This document shows, one piece after another, positions 17,518 to 29,600 of a DNA stretch of 64,000 bases; positions within the stretch are counted from its first letter, which is position 1; each line of letters opens with the position of its first letter. Source of the stretch: Vibrio coralliilyticus. Lineage in GTDB: Bacteria; Pseudomonadota; Gammaproteobacteria; Enterobacterales; Vibrionaceae. The notes beneath the pieces are model-generated. The model worked only from the letters and a program-made list of their open reading frames with translations. It was not told where the DNA came from and ran no database searches. The position numbers and the translations under genes are program-made. The stretch covers positions 372,001-436,000 of the forward strand of contig NZ_CP024627.1 of assembly GCF_024449095.1 (NCBI RefSeq), in the 5' to 3' direction.

Positions 17518-20500
17518 ACTGATTTTCATCTTGGTGGCCTTGTTATCTACTCCTACTGTGGCTCAGGAGTATGTGTTATCGCATACCCCTGCTCAGCGCA
17601 GTTTACCCCCCTGTTCCTCGGGTAATTGGTCTTTATCATTTAACTCAGGAACGGATACCTATCGTTGTCAAAATGGTAAGGTGGATCTTTCTTCTAATGA
17701 CACTATCCGTGCTACTGATAATTCAATATTAAGTGCAGATGATGGTTTTAGCTTCGATGGTGGCAATACTGTCGGGAATGCTACTTATACCATTGATCTC
17801 GAAGCAAACTATGGTTCATTTGATTGGTCGGAAAGTAGCAATACGCTTTATGGGCGTTTTGACGCAGATAGTACGACTGTATCGCTCGAAGATGTTGAGA
17901 TGACCGGTGGGATAATCACTGGTGGCGATATCGTTCTTGAAGATAGCGATATTGGTGGAGCTGTACGGTCTGATAATAACAAAGTTGAACTTAAAGGCAC
18001 CGAAGTTACCGGCAGTGTTTATGCTAATGGTGATATCACTATTGAAGAGTCCTCTAAGGTGACGGGCAGTGTTACTACGCCAAATAACAAAGTGACAGTA
18101 AAAGAGTCTGAAGTCGTGGGTGATATTGAATCCAATGGCGACCTTACTATAGAAGATTCTAATATCACGGGTGATTTAACGTCTACAAACAATAAAGTCA
18201 CAGTCAAGGACTCAGATGTATACGGTGAGGTGAATGCTAATGGAGAAATTACGATAGAAGGTTCAGTCGTAATTGGAGACCTCACCAGTACCAATAACCA
18301 TATAAAACTAGAAGATGGCTCAGAAGTTATCGGTGATGTTACCGCAGGGCAGCCTAACTGGGGAACCGTTTATGTTAATGATGGCAGTACCGTTGATGGG
18401 ACATGCTTATACCAGCAATCTCCAGCAAACTCTTGTGGGGTCACCCCTTTACCTGATCCAATTGCTAAATATCATCTTGAAGAATCTACTTGGAATGGTA
18501 CGGCTAACGAAGTGCAAGATGAGTCTGGTAATAACTTACATGGACGAGCAATTAATGGTGCTTTAACAGCGACCTCTACTCCCGCATTGCCAGCAATTGA
18601 TAATATGGGAACGTGTGGGTATGGCTATTTTGAGCATGATAGTAACCAATATGTAGAAGTGGCGGACAATAATCTACTCGATCTTAATAAGACCTTAACG
18701 GTATCTGCGTGGATTTATCCGACTAGTAAGCCAAACTCGGGGTTATTTAGTATCTTTTCGAAGGATACGAACTTTGAACTTCATCTTGATTCTAATCGAA
18801 GGATATATTGGTGGTGGCAGGAAAAAAATAGCTCTACCCGTAACTTAACCAGTAGCTCAACTGTTCCCCTTAATGATTGGACCTTTGTAACCATTCGATA
18901 TGATTCTAAAAAATCAAAAGCGAGTTTGTTCATTAATGGTGAGCTGAGAGCGAGTCGAAGTTCAAACCAAAATAAGCAATTGCAAACTAACAGTAATCCT
19001 TTTCAGATTGGACAAGATCAGAATTATTCGGGGCGAGCATTCGACGGTGCGATTGATGAAGTGCAGATCTTTGATGAGGCACTCACCGAGCAGCAGATTC
19101 GTCAGCTTTACCGCCAGCGTCATACATGTGACAACACCCCTACACTGCAGTGTTTCAGCGATGATTTTAGTTCGGGGTCACTCTCTAGCCTTTGGGTCAC
19201 TTCTACCAGTAGTGGTTCATTCCAGCCAGGTATTGTGAGTAGCCGATTACGCTTTACCCAAGCAGTTCAAAATCAGGCCACTTCATCGACCTATCAACGC
19301 TTATTCCCAGCTAAGGATAACTTGGTTGAAATTGAATTTGACCATTTTGCCTACAATGGGTCAGGTGCGGATGGTATTGCAGTTGTACTGTCTGATGCAT
19401 TAGTAACGCCAAGAGCGGGGGCATTTGGTGGTCCTCTAGGTTATGGATTTAAGACAAATGAACCGGGGTTCGCTGGTGGTTGGCTTGGTGTGGGTCTTGA
19501 TGAGTATGGTAACTTTTCGAATGAAGGTGGGCAGGGCAGTGACCCAGGACGCCGGCGTCAGTCGGTTGCATTGCGAGGTTCTGGCGTGGATGAAACGGGT
19601 TATCGTTATTTAGCGGGGGCTTGTAATAACGGTCAAACCAACCAGAATGGTGATTGCTTATCTCCAACTGTCGATGATAATAACTCTGGAGCAGTACATC
19701 GTTATAAGATTGTGGTTGATTCGAGAGTGACGAATGAATCCCAAGTAGAGATCTCACGTAAGATTGGTAATGGTAGCTGGCAATCAATTGTTGGTCCCAT
19801 TAATGTGTTGGACAGTCAATACAACCAAGCTGCAGTTCCCGACGATTTCTTGCTATCCATTACTGGTTCAACTGGTAGTGTGACTAATATCCATGAAATC
19901 GACAACTTCCAAGTTTGTGCGCTGAATTCCCGCCCAATAGAAGATCAAATTGACCATTTCCGTATAACGCATACAGGGCAAGGTGTAACTTGTAACGAAT
20001 CAGAAGTTACCATCCGAGCATGTAAAGACTCAAGTTGTACAGAAGAATACACAGATACTGTCACGGCAACTCTGTCTCCTGCAACCGTTCCTGGAGGTGG
20101 AGGATGGGTTGGTGGCAATGTGAAAACCTTCTCTGGAGGCTCTGGTACTTTTTATATTCGCAAGAATCAGCCAGGCACACTGACATTGGATGTGACAGGT
20201 TCTACGCCACCAGCTAAGCCTTTCTCTAGCAATCTGTGTGATGATGGCAGTGGCTTGAGTGAGAATAACTGTGACATGGTTTTTTCTGATAGTGGCTTTG
20301 TGATCGATGTGCCTGATAAGTATGGTGCAGAGACTGTGACTGCTACGATTAAAGCGGTTAAGCAAGGTGATAGTGCGACTCAGTGTGTACCTAGTTTTGC
20401 TAATGTCACTAAGAGTGTTGACCTATGGAGCCAGTACTTAGACCCTGTTGAAGGGGCTGACTTAATAGGTCAGCCCAAAGTATCGGTAGAAAGCACAGAA

Positions 20501-22012
20501 ATTGGTATTAACGAATCCGATGCCACCAACTTCAACCTATCCTTTAATAGCTCGGGGCAAGCATCGGTTAACCTTAACTATGATGATGCAGGGCACATGC
20601 AGCTCAATGCTAAATTTAATGGTACTGGTGATGAACAAGGGTTAGAGCTAACAGGGAGTGGCAATTTTATTAGTGCGCCTAAATACCTAACTGTCAGCGC
20701 AGAGAATACCTCTGGAGGTACAGGTGTTTGTAGTAGTGCGGATACAAGTTGTAGCGTTTTTGCGAAGGCAGGAGAAAACTTTACTCTTAAAGTCACTGCT
20801 TATAATCAAGATGATGAAGTGACGCCCAACTATAAACATAGTGGCATTACCATCACCCATAGTTTGGTTGAGCCCTCAACAGGCAGCACAGGAAGTATCA
20901 GCACCACTTCTTACAACCACGTTCCGATTTTGAATGGTACTAATAGTGTTACACAGTCGGTCTCTGAGGTTGGGGTGTTTAATTTTACGGTTGATCCACC
21001 AAGCTCATTTTATGGAAAGACGACTAAACCTATCACCTCAAGCTCTACAGGTAATATCGGGCGCTTTACTCCGGCATATTTTGAGCTTCCGGCGACGTCT
21101 ACTGGTATTTTGAATACGCCAGTGCTGCTGGGGGCTTGTTCTCAATTCCCGCAGTTTAGCTATATTGGCCAATCATTTGGTTATTCGACTAACCCTGCAT
21201 TGACGCTAAATCCTAAAGCCGTTGATGGTTCGGATATTGAAAATTATGTTATCGGTAATTGGTGGCGTTACAGTAATAGCTGGGGAAGTCGTAACTATAT
21301 TGCTGATAATGGTTTAACTATTGCTTTAGACCCCACGGCTTCTCCTAGTGTGACTAGAACTCCCTCTGATGAGAACATCATGGTGTTAAATAATGAGATG
21401 ATTTTCTACACCAAGGAAACGACACCAATTAATCCTTTTACTGCTAGCTTCCAACTAGTATTAACTGCAAGTGATGTGACTGATTCCGATGGCGTTTGCT
21501 TGAAGTCCAACGACTCAGGAGCTTGCCAAGGTATTACCTTTGAGAATGTAGATGACACTATGCAGCTTCGTTGGGGGCGTTTGCTTATCAACGACACCTA
21601 TGGCTCTGAGATAGCAACGGTGAGGCAGAGACTGGAATTACAACACTATCAAAATGATCGCTTTGAAACTAATACCGATGACTCATGCACCAGCTTCGGG
21701 GCGATTGGAAACTTTGTATTTACATCAGGGGAATACACGGTTGTTGACAGCGGTAGCCCTACTCAACCGGAGGTTAATGCTTCACTCGTTTCTGCGACAG
21801 CTAGTGGTGGTGAGTCTTGGATAGAATTCACCCCACCGGGTTCTGGCAGTTATGGAACGATTACAACTTCTCTCAACGTGAATTCGTTGTTTCCTTGGCT
21901 AAGGGATGATGAAGACGATGATGGCAATTTTGAAAGTACTGCCTCAGGACTGACACAATTTGGTCTCTACCGAGGGAGCGATCGGGTCATTTGGTGGAAT
22001 GAACAGAATTAG
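17507..22012 (+). CDS. mshQ: MshQ, large multidomain surface protein of the MSHA pilus
   Basis: A 1501-residue secreted protein, signal peptide MMPRLIFILVALLSTPTVAQ. In order: a Cys-containing N-terminal part; a repetitive bactofilin-like beta-solenoid (about 123-280, alternating NGDITIE and NNKVTVK units joined by GD/GS turns); a LamG/concanavalin-like domain (about 318-540, LTVSAWIYP, FDGAIDEVQIFDEALTEQQI); an L-type lectin-like domain (about 549-815, ADGIAVVLSD, GGWLGVGLDEYGNF); and a long C-terminal region, about 900-1501, of the DUF6701 type. Two sugar-binding-type folds suggest a pilus-tip adhesin; that role is inferred. GGGAG lies 6 bp before the ATG. It is the last msh gene. Confidence 0.9.
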   Translation: MMPRLIFILVALLSTPTVAQEYVLSHTPAQRSLPPCSSGNWSLSFNSGTDTYRCQNGKVDLSSNDTIRATDNSILSADDGFSFDGGNTVGNATYTIDLEANYGSFDWSESSNTLYGRFDADSTTVSLEDVEMTGGIITGGDIVLEDSDIGGAVRSDNNKVELKGTEVTGSVYANGDITIEESSKVTGSVTTPNNKVTVKESEVVGDIESNGDLTIEDSNITGDLTSTNNKVTVKDSDVYGEVNANGEITIEGSVVIGDLTSTNNHIKLEDGSEVIGDVTAGQPNWGTVYVNDGSTVDGTCLYQQSPANSCGVTPLPDPIAKYHLEESTWNGTANEVQDESGNNLHGRAINGALTATSTPALPAIDNMGTCGYGYFEHDSNQYVEVADNNLLDLNKTLTVSAWIYPTSKPNSGLFSIFSKDTNFELHLDSNRRIYWWWQEKNSSTRNLTSSSTVPLNDWTFVTIRYDSKKSKASLFINGELRASRSSNQNKQLQTNSNPFQIGQDQNYSGRAFDGAIDEVQIFDEALTEQQIRQLYRQRHTCDNTPTLQCFSDDFSSGSLSSLWVTSTSSGSFQPGIVSSRLRFTQAVQNQATSSTYQRLFPAKDNLVEIEFDHFAYNGSGADGIAVVLSDALVTPRAGAFGGPLGYGFKTNEPGFAGGWLGVGLDEYGNFSNEGGQGSDPGRRRQSVALRGSGVDETGYRYLAGACNNGQTNQNGDCLSPTVDDNNSGAVHRYKIVVDSRVTNESQVEISRKIGNGSWQSIVGPINVLDSQYNQAAVPDDFLLSITGSTGSVTNIHEIDNFQVCALNSRPIEDQIDHFRITHTGQGVTCNESEVTIRACKDSSCTEEYTDTVTATLSPATVPGGGGWVGGNVKTFSGGSGTFYIRKNQPGTLTLDVTGSTPPAKPFSSNLCDDGSGLSENNCDMVFSDSGFVIDVPDKYGAETVTATIKAVKQGDSATQCVPSFANVTKSVDLWSQYLDPVEGADLIGQPKVSVESTEIGINESDATNFNLSFNSSGQASVNLNYDDAGHMQLNAKFNGTGDEQGLELTGSGNFISAPKYLTVSAENTSGGTGVCSSADTSCSVFAKAGENFTLKVTAYNQDDEVTPNYKHSGITITHSLVEPSTGSTGSISTTSYNHVPILNGTNSVTQSVSEVGVFNFTVDPPSSFYGKTTKPITSSSTGNIGRFTPAYFELPATSTGILNTPVLLGACSQFPQFSYIGQSFGYSTNPALTLNPKAVDGSDIENYVIGNWWRYSNSWGSRNYIADNGLTIALDPTASPSVTRTPSDENIMVLNNEMIFYTKETTPINPFTASFQLVLTASDVTDSDGVCLKSNDSGACQGITFENVDDTMQLRWGRLLINDTYGSEIATVRQRLELQHYQNDRFETNTDDSCTSFGAIGNFVFTSGEYTVVDSGSPTQPEVNASLVSATASGGESWIEFTPPGSGSYGTITTSLNVNSLFPWLRDDEDDDGNFESTASGLTQFGLYRGSDRVIWWNEQN
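17873..18346 (+). repeat. Tandem beta-solenoid repeats inside mshQ
   Basis: About nine units of 17-18 codons alternate between an acidic form (NGDITIE, NGDLTIE, NGEITIE) and a mixed form (NNKVELK, NNKVTVK, NNKVTVK, NNHIKLE), giving a higher-order period of about 34-36 codons. The DNA shows the pattern too (AATAACAAAGT recurs). This looks like stepwise duplication of a two-rung unit. Confidence 0.75.
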
Positions 22013-22082
22013 AGACAAGGCGTTTTTTTCGACTTTCGTTAGGAATCTGTTAGAAATTGCGGGTTTCAGCCCATGTTTATAG

Positions 22083-23210
<1,128 letters not shown>

Positions 23211-23267
23211 TTGGGTTGGCCTAGTGATTCGCTAGGCTGCTTCGATCGATTAAGGAACTCATACTCA

Positions 23268-24155
23268 ATGAAGCCTATTTTTGGCCGAGGACCTTCACTT
23301 CAATTACGCCTGTTTTTTGCAGTCATTATATCAGCCAGCCTTATGCTGGCTGATAGTCGTTTAGGCGCATTTGCCCAAGTACGTTATTTACTTAACAGTA
23401 TGGTCGCGCCGATTCAGTATCTCGCAGACGTTCCTCGCACCATGTTCGATGACGCTTATGAGCGCTTCAATATTCGTAAAGACTTTATGGAGAGCAATTA
23501 TCAGCTCAAACGTGAAATTCTGCGTCTCAAAAACGATATGCTGTTATTGGATCAGTATCGTGAAGAAAACCAGCGATTGCGCAAGCTGTTAGGTTCTTCC
23601 TTTGTTCGTGATGAGCGCAAGGTCGTTACAGAAGTCATGGCGGTAGACACATCTCCATATCGACAGCAGGTTGTTATCGACAAAGGCCAGATCGATGGGG
23701 TGTATGTTGGTCAGCCTGTGGCGAATGAAAAAGGGATTGTGGGTCAGGTAACATTTGTGTCAGCGCATAATAGCCGCGTGTTGTTGCTTACCGACAGCCA
23801 GAGCGCGATTCCAGTGCAGGTAATACGTAACGATATTCGAGTCATTGCATCAGGTAACAGTAAAATTGATCGGATTAACCTAGACCATATCCCGATCAGT
23901 TTAGATATCCAGGAAGGTGATTTACTGGTGACTTCTGGGCTGGGAGGTGTATACCCCGAAGGCTACCCTGTCGCGCACGTAGTGGATGTGCTTCGTGATA
24001 CTGCACGTGAATTTGCGGCTATTGAGGCGGAGCCCGTTGTGGACTTTGAACGTCTACGCTATCTGCTGTTGATTTGGCCTAATGACTCTCGGCAAGATAA
24101 AATTCAGCAGGCCTTACCAGATAACAGTCAAGAGGTAGTGGGTAATGGCGAATAG
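23268..24155 (+). CDS. mreC: Rod-shape-determining protein MreC
   Basis: A 295-residue bitopic membrane protein of the elongasome. It has one N-terminal helix (LRLFFAVIISASLMLAD, about residues 12-28), a coiled coil (about 60-100), and a periplasmic beta-barrel core with VIDKGQIDGVYVGQPVANEKGIVGQV and TSGLGGVYPEGYPVAHV. The ATG at 23268 with AAGGA upstream gives the normal N-terminus MKPIFGRGPSLQLRLFF. A small inverted repeat (GCCTAG/CTAGGC, 23219-23237) lies in the mreB-mreC gap. It overlaps mreD by 11 bases. Confidence 0.96.
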   Translation: MKPIFGRGPSLQLRLFFAVIISASLMLADSRLGAFAQVRYLLNSMVAPIQYLADVPRTMFDDAYERFNIRKDFMESNYQLKREILRLKNDMLLLDQYREENQRLRKLLGSSFVRDERKVVTEVMAVDTSPYRQQVVIDKGQIDGVYVGQPVANEKGIVGQVTFVSAHNSRVLLLTDSQSAIPVQVIRNDIRVIASGNSKIDRINLDHIPISLDIQEGDLLVTSGLGGVYPEGYPVAHVVDVLRDTAREFAAIEAEPVVDFERLRYLLLIWPNDSRQDKIQQALPDNSQEVVGNGE

Positions 24156-24633
24156 TGTATTTAAAGGCAAAATGGTCATTGCCTTTTCATTTTTAATTGC
24201 TTTAACACTGCAGACGATTCCTTGGCCTGGTGTATTGGATGTGCTGAGACCTTCTTGGTTATTTTTGGTGATTTGCTATTGGGTTCTTGCATTGCCACAT
24301 CGAGTCAATGTGGGTACTGCGCTAGTGCTTGGACTACTCTGGGATCTCTTGCTTGGCTCGACACTGGGGATCCGCGGCATGATGATGTCCATCGTGGTGT
24401 ATCTCGTGGCTCTTAATTTCCTTGTACTACGTAATATGGCGTTGTGGCAGCAAGCAATGCTGATCGGCTTGCTTTCCGTCTTGCTTGATGTGTTGATCTT
24501 CTCGGGCGAGTACCTGATTCAAGACATTTCATTTAATCTGCTGTCACTATGGAGTGGCTTGATAAACTGTATTCTCTGGCCTTGGCTGTTCCTATTAATG
24601 CGCAGAGTCAGACGCCATTGGCATATAAGATAA
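24145..24633 (+). CDS. mreD: Rod-shape-determining protein MreD
   Basis: A 162-residue, wholly membrane-embedded protein with about five hydrophobic segments (MVIAFSFLIALTLQTIPWPG, PSWLFLVICYWVLALPHRVNVG, ALVLGLLWDLLLGSTLGIRG and others). It completes the MreBCD module that positions the elongasome. Its start overlaps mreC and its stop is 3 bases before the maf start codons. Confidence 0.95.
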   Translation: MANSVFKGKMVIAFSFLIALTLQTIPWPGVLDVLRPSWLFLVICYWVLALPHRVNVGTALVLGLLWDLLLGSTLGIRGMMMSIVVYLVALNFLVLRNMALWQQAMLIGLLSVLLDVLIFSGEYLIQDISFNLLSLWSGLINCILWPWLFLLMRRVRRHWHIR

Positions 24634-24636
24634 TTG

Positions 24637-25197
24637 ATGATGAAAAAACTGGTGCTAGCGTCAGGTTCGCCGAGACGCAAAGAATTACTGTCACAACTCG
24701 GGTATTCGTTTAGCGTTATTCGCACTGATGTTGAAGAAAGCCAAGCCGTCCAAGAAACGCCTTTTCAGTATGTATCTCGTCTTTCTTTCGATAAAGCCAT
24801 GGCTGGCGTAGCCATTGATAACGATGCTGTCGTACTGGGTTCAGACACTATTGTTGTTTGCGATGGTACGGTTCTGGAAAAGCCGGAAGATCTGGAACAT
24901 GCTAAAAGGATGCTAATGCTACTGTCGGGGCGTGCACACCAGGTAATGACTGCGGTGACAGTGGCGACAAACGAACATCAAGAAACTGTAGTGGTCACTA
25001 CAGACGTTTGGTTTAAGTCTTTGTCAGAAAAAGAGATAGAACAATATTGGCAGACAGGTGAACCATGCGATAAGGCTGGTAGTTACGGAATCCAAGGTAT
25101 TGGAGGACGTTTCGTGACGCGTATTGAAGGCAGTTATCACGCTGTGGTAGGCCTGCCATTATTCGAAACAGACCAGCTCTTGCACAAATTCTTATAA
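24637..25197 (+). CDS. Maf-family nucleoside triphosphate pyrophosphatase (YhdE type)
   Basis: A house-cleaning enzyme that hydrolyses dTTP/UTP and modified nucleotides to monophosphates. It has the Maf signature LASGSPRRKELL near the N-terminus, SDTIVVCDG and the GSYGIQGIGGRFV segment of the YhdE subgroup. Length is about 186 residues. ATG occurs twice in a row (24637, 24640) and either could be used; an in-frame TTG lies at 24634. Position after mreBCD and before rng is conserved in gammaproteobacteria. Confidence 0.93.
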   Translation: MMKKLVLASGSPRRKELLSQLGYSFSVIRTDVEESQAVQETPFQYVSRLSFDKAMAGVAIDNDAVVLGSDTIVVCDGTVLEKPEDLEHAKRMLMLLSGRAHQVMTAVTVATNEHQETVVVTTDVWFKSLSEKEIEQYWQTGEPCDKAGSYGIQGIGGRFVTRIEGSYHAVVGLPLFETDQLLHKFL

Positions 25198-25219
25198 TTT
25201 AAAATTTTGAGGTGCGCCG

Positions 25220-26689
25220 ATGAGTGCAGAGTTGCTAATCAATGTGACCCCGAGTGAAACTCGTGTGGCCATGATTGAAGGGGGAACCCTACAAGAGATC
25301 CATGTTGAACGTGAGGCGAAGCGTGGAATAGTCGGCAATATATACAAAGGCAAAGTGAGTCGTGTCCTACCGGGCATGCAAGCCGCTTTTGTTGATATTG
25401 GCCTCGACAAGGCGGCGTTTCTCCATGCCTCTGACATTGTTCCGCATACTGAATGTGTGGCTGAGAATGAAAAGCAGCAGTTTCAGGTGAGGGATATTTC
25501 TGAACTGGTTCGTCAAGGGCAGGATATTGTCGTCCAAGTCGTTAAAGACCCGCTGGGGACCAAAGGTGCTCGCCTGACCACAGACATTACTTTACCTTCC
25601 CGTTATCTCGTATTTATGCCAGGCGCAAGTCATGTGGGGGTTTCACAGCGTATCGAGAGCGAAGAGGAGCGTAACCGTCTCAAAAAAGTCGTCGGTCATT
25701 ACTGCGATGAAGATGGTGGCTTTATTATCCGAACCGCTGCGGAAGGGGCGCATGATTCTGAGCTTGCTCAGGACGCGGCATTCCTCAAACGACTTTGGTC
25801 TAAAGTGAATGAGCGTCGTTCGAAGTACAAAACCCGTTCCACTCTGTATGGTGAACTTGGCTTGTCCCAACGTATTCTGCGCGATTTTGTGGGGACAGAG
25901 TTGACCAAGATATTGGTTGATTCCCGTTTGGAGTTTGAAAACCTCAAAGAATTTACCTCTGAGTATGTGCCTGAGTTGACAGAAAAACTTGAATTGTATG
26001 ACGGTGATAAGCCCATTTTCGATATGTACGACACTGAGAATGAGATTCAGCGTTCTCTGGAGCGTAAAGTGGAACTCAAATCTGGTGGCTATCTTATCAT
26101 TGATCAGACAGAGGCGATGACAACGGTTGACATTAATACTGGTGCTTTTGTTGGCCGTCGCAACCTCGAAGAAACGATTTTTAATACCAATGTTGAGGCG
26201 ACTCAGGCGATTGCCCGCCAACTTCGCTTACGTAACCTTGGTGGTATTATTATCATTGATTTCATAGATATGTTGTCAGAAGAACACCGTAAGCGTGTAC
26301 TTACTTCACTGGAAGCTGCCCTTGATAAAGACCGAGTCAAAACCAATATTAATGGCTTTACGCAATTAGGCTTGGTCGAGATGACACGCAAGCGCACACG
26401 CGAAAGTATTGAACATATTCTCTGTTCGACTTGTCCAACTTGTGAGGGGCGCGGAAGTGTGAAAACGGTCGAAACGGTTTGTTATGAAATTCTTCGTGAA
26501 ATCACTCGAGTGAATCGGGCATATGATGCAGACAAGTTTGTGGTTTACGCTTCTCCTTCCGTTGCGGACGCACTACAAGGTGATGAATCGCACGCGCTGG
26601 CAGAGCTGGAAGTCTTTATTGGCAAGCAGGTGAAAGTTCAAACTGAGCCCCTTTATATTCAAGAGCAATTTGACGTTGTCATGATGTAG
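25220..26689 (+). CDS. rng: Ribonuclease G
   Basis: An endoribonuclease that matures the 5' end of 16S rRNA and cleaves some mRNAs. The 489-residue protein has an S1 domain (RGIVGNIYKGKVSRVLPGMQAAFVDIG, about residues 36-62), an RNase H-like catalytic core with the metal-binding Asp residues in TTVDINTGAF and IIIIDFIDM, and the Zn-link CSTCPTC (about 395-401). It lacks the long C-terminal scaffold of RNase E, which separates the two. GAGGTG precedes the ATG. It is co-directional with yhdP, 7 bp downstream. Confidence 0.96.
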   Translation: MSAELLINVTPSETRVAMIEGGTLQEIHVEREAKRGIVGNIYKGKVSRVLPGMQAAFVDIGLDKAAFLHASDIVPHTECVAENEKQQFQVRDISELVRQGQDIVVQVVKDPLGTKGARLTTDITLPSRYLVFMPGASHVGVSQRIESEEERNRLKKVVGHYCDEDGGFIIRTAAEGAHDSELAQDAAFLKRLWSKVNERRSKYKTRSTLYGELGLSQRILRDFVGTELTKILVDSRLEFENLKEFTSEYVPELTEKLELYDGDKPIFDMYDTENEIQRSLERKVELKSGGYLIIDQTEAMTTVDINTGAFVGRRNLEETIFNTNVEATQAIARQLRLRNLGGIIIIDFIDMLSEEHRKRVLTSLEAALDKDRVKTNINGFTQLGLVEMTRKRTRESIEHILCSTCPTCEGRGSVKTVETVCYEILREITRVNRAYDADKFVVYASPSVADALQGDESHALAELEVFIGKQVKVQTEPLYIQEQFDVVMM

Positions 26690-26696
26690 GCTTTTT

Positions 26697-29600
26697 GTGA
26701 ACACCATAGCTAGACGCTTAATTCAGGTATTAATGTGGCTCTTGGTGACGGTATTGGTCACCATGGCTGTTGCCATCACCACGTTGCGCATTACTTTGCC
26801 ACAGCTTAATCACTTCCAAAGTGAGATTCAGGGCTGGGTCAACCAAGGCTCAGAGCTGGACTTCGACATTGATAACATCAGTGGATTCTGGCGCAATACG
26901 CACCCTTCGGTCTCTCTACAAAATGTACGCGCGAAGACGCCTGAAAGTAGTGGTATTCACTTTTCGGCACAAACGGTTGAAGTCGAATTTGATCTCATTC
27001 AGTCTCTCATTGATAGACGCCCAGTGATTGCTGACCTCAGTATCCATAACCTCAAATTGGATATCAGCTCCATCGAATGGGTCAAGTCGGGTGAGAAGGC
27101 GGCCATGCAACCGCAAGGTGAGCAGAAGAGTGTTGTTCAGCAATTAGATCAGCTTCTCCTGCGTCAGCTAGATAGCTTCTCTCTGGTGGATTCTGAAATA
27201 TTCCTGCAGGGAATTGATGGTTCAAAGCGTGAACTGGAAATAGTGAAGTTATTCTGGCAAAACAAAGGCAGACGCCACATCGCAGACGGTGAGATTAGCA
27301 TTGCTCACAGCAACCTAAACTCTGCTCAGGTTAAAGCTAACTTTGTCGATCATGGTTCACTAGCGGAAGTGAGCGGTGAATTCTACTTGGCCGTGGATAA
27401 TGTTTTAGTGACGCCTTGGCTAACCAAGTACCTCAAGACTGAAACAGGGATAGAGAAAGGTCAGGTTAGTTTAAATAGCTGGATTACGTTACAGAACAAT
27501 AAACCGACTAATGCCTATGTTGCGCTCGAACCTTCAGAACTGACGTGGAAAGAAGGAAAAGAACACGAGCTGTTAATAGAGTCGGGCATTTTACAACTGG
27601 AGCCTAAAGGGGAAGGTTGGCAAGTTAACGCTCACTCACTTCAGTTACAAACGGATGGTGAACCATGGCCTGAGTTAGATATGGCTTATCAGTGGCAGCC
27701 AGAACACTGGTTGCTCAACATCTCTCAACTTGATCTTAGTGCTATCCTGCCTTTAGTTAAACTGGCGCCAGAATCCAAAAAAACGACTCAGCTCTTGGAG
27801 ACTTTAGCCCTTGGAGGCTTAGTAGAAGATATTCGGGTTTCGATGAGCGGTGAAGCTTTGGATTCACTCAAATACTCAGCAGAGCTTACTGATGGCTCTA
27901 TGAAGCAATGGGAGTTGCTGCCGGGTATTCATCAGCTTGCGGCGAAAATATCAGGTGATGTTCATCAAGCTCAAGCCAGTGTGACATTAATTGATGATGT
28001 ATTGCCTTATGGAGAGGTCTTTCAGGCTCCGTTGAACATCAAGCAAGGCCAAGTGGATATGGTTTGGCAGAACCACAAAGATGGCTGGAGTTTGTGGGCG
28101 GATAAGGTAACGGCGGCGACACCCGATCTTCAGGTGCTCGGTGCGTTTAGACTCGATTTTCCCAATGATAAAAACCCGTTTCTGTCATTTTACGCCGAAG
28201 CCGATGTATATAATGCAGGGGAAACTTGGCGTTACTTGCCGACTTTGGCCCTTGGGCGAGACTTAACCGATTACCTTTCGACGGCGATTCAAGGCGGAAA
28301 AGTGAATACGGCCAAGTTACTCTGGTACGGTGAGCTAGCGGACTTTCCCTACCACAATAATGATGGCATTTTTCAGGCTTGGGCTGGGTTGAAGCAAGCC
28401 CAGTTCAGCTTTGATACAGCTTGGCCCACCATCACAGATTTACAACTAGATCTACTCTTCCAAAACGATGCTATGTACCTCGACTCACGCAGTGCAACTT
28501 TAATGGATGTAGAGGCCACTAGAATTACTGGCCGTATACCTGAGCTTGCTCCCGGTGGTCATATCGAAATAGAAGCGAGTGCTGTCGCACAAGGTAATGC
28601 CGTTCGAGATTATATGACGGCGACGCCATTGGTTGATTCTGTAGGGGCTGCTTTAACAGCGGTACAGGTGGATGGCAAAGTGACATCCAGCTTTAAGCTC
28701 AATATACCGTTTAGCTCTGATGAGGAAGTACGAGCTTGGGGCTTCGCTGACTTGGATGAAAATCAAGTTACAATTGAGACGCCTCCAGTAGCACTAGAAA
28801 CGGTTTCAGGCCGAGTCGAATTTGATAATGACGTCGTCAGTGCGGCAGGTTTGTCAGCGCACTTGTTGAAACAACCTGTAGCGATAGACTTTGCTGGTGA
28901 AAATGCAGGCCAAGGCTACAGCGTAAATATTGATGCGGTTGGTGATTGGGATTTGAAACCTCTGACACCTTATCTAGGCGGGCGTTGGACTGAGCCTCTC
29001 GATGGCCATGCACCGTGGCGAATGGGAGTTGATATTCAGCTTAATGACGTCGGCTTTACTTACCAACTGGATACTCGTGCTGACCTGAAGCTGGTGAGCA
29101 GTCACTATCCTTATCCACTCAATAAAGAATTACATCAATCTGGTGAAGCCAGTATGCAGGCCTCGGGGAATCAGGAAAGTATTACGGCTCGTCTTCAGTT
29201 GCCGAATTTGAAGTATCAGGCTGAAATTGACATTCGCCCAGAGACTCCGGTGTTAAAAGCAACAAACCTGATTTTAGGTAAAGGCAGTTTTAAAATGAGC
29301 CCGGTAGCGGGTCATCAAGTTCAGATCCGCACGGATAAGTTAGATATTGAGCAGTGGGCAGAACGTCTTTCCCCCCCTACATCAGGTACCCATAAAGCGG
29401 TTCTAAACACTATGAATACGCCCGAAATTCCGATGCCAAATCGATTGGAGTTGGATGTAGGGGAACTGACTTTGGCTGGGATAGAATGGAATGATGTTGA
29501 TTTCACCGCTAAGCGCAAAAATCTGGGTTGGCATATGAGCCTTGAAAGCCAAGAGATCGCAGGTGAGGCAAGCTATATTGAACCTTATGATCTCTCCATC

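Noticed and set aside
25643..26221. Long open frame antisense to rng
   Set aside because: Fully contained opposite the conserved RNase G core; composition is a mirror of the coding strand and no domain is visible.
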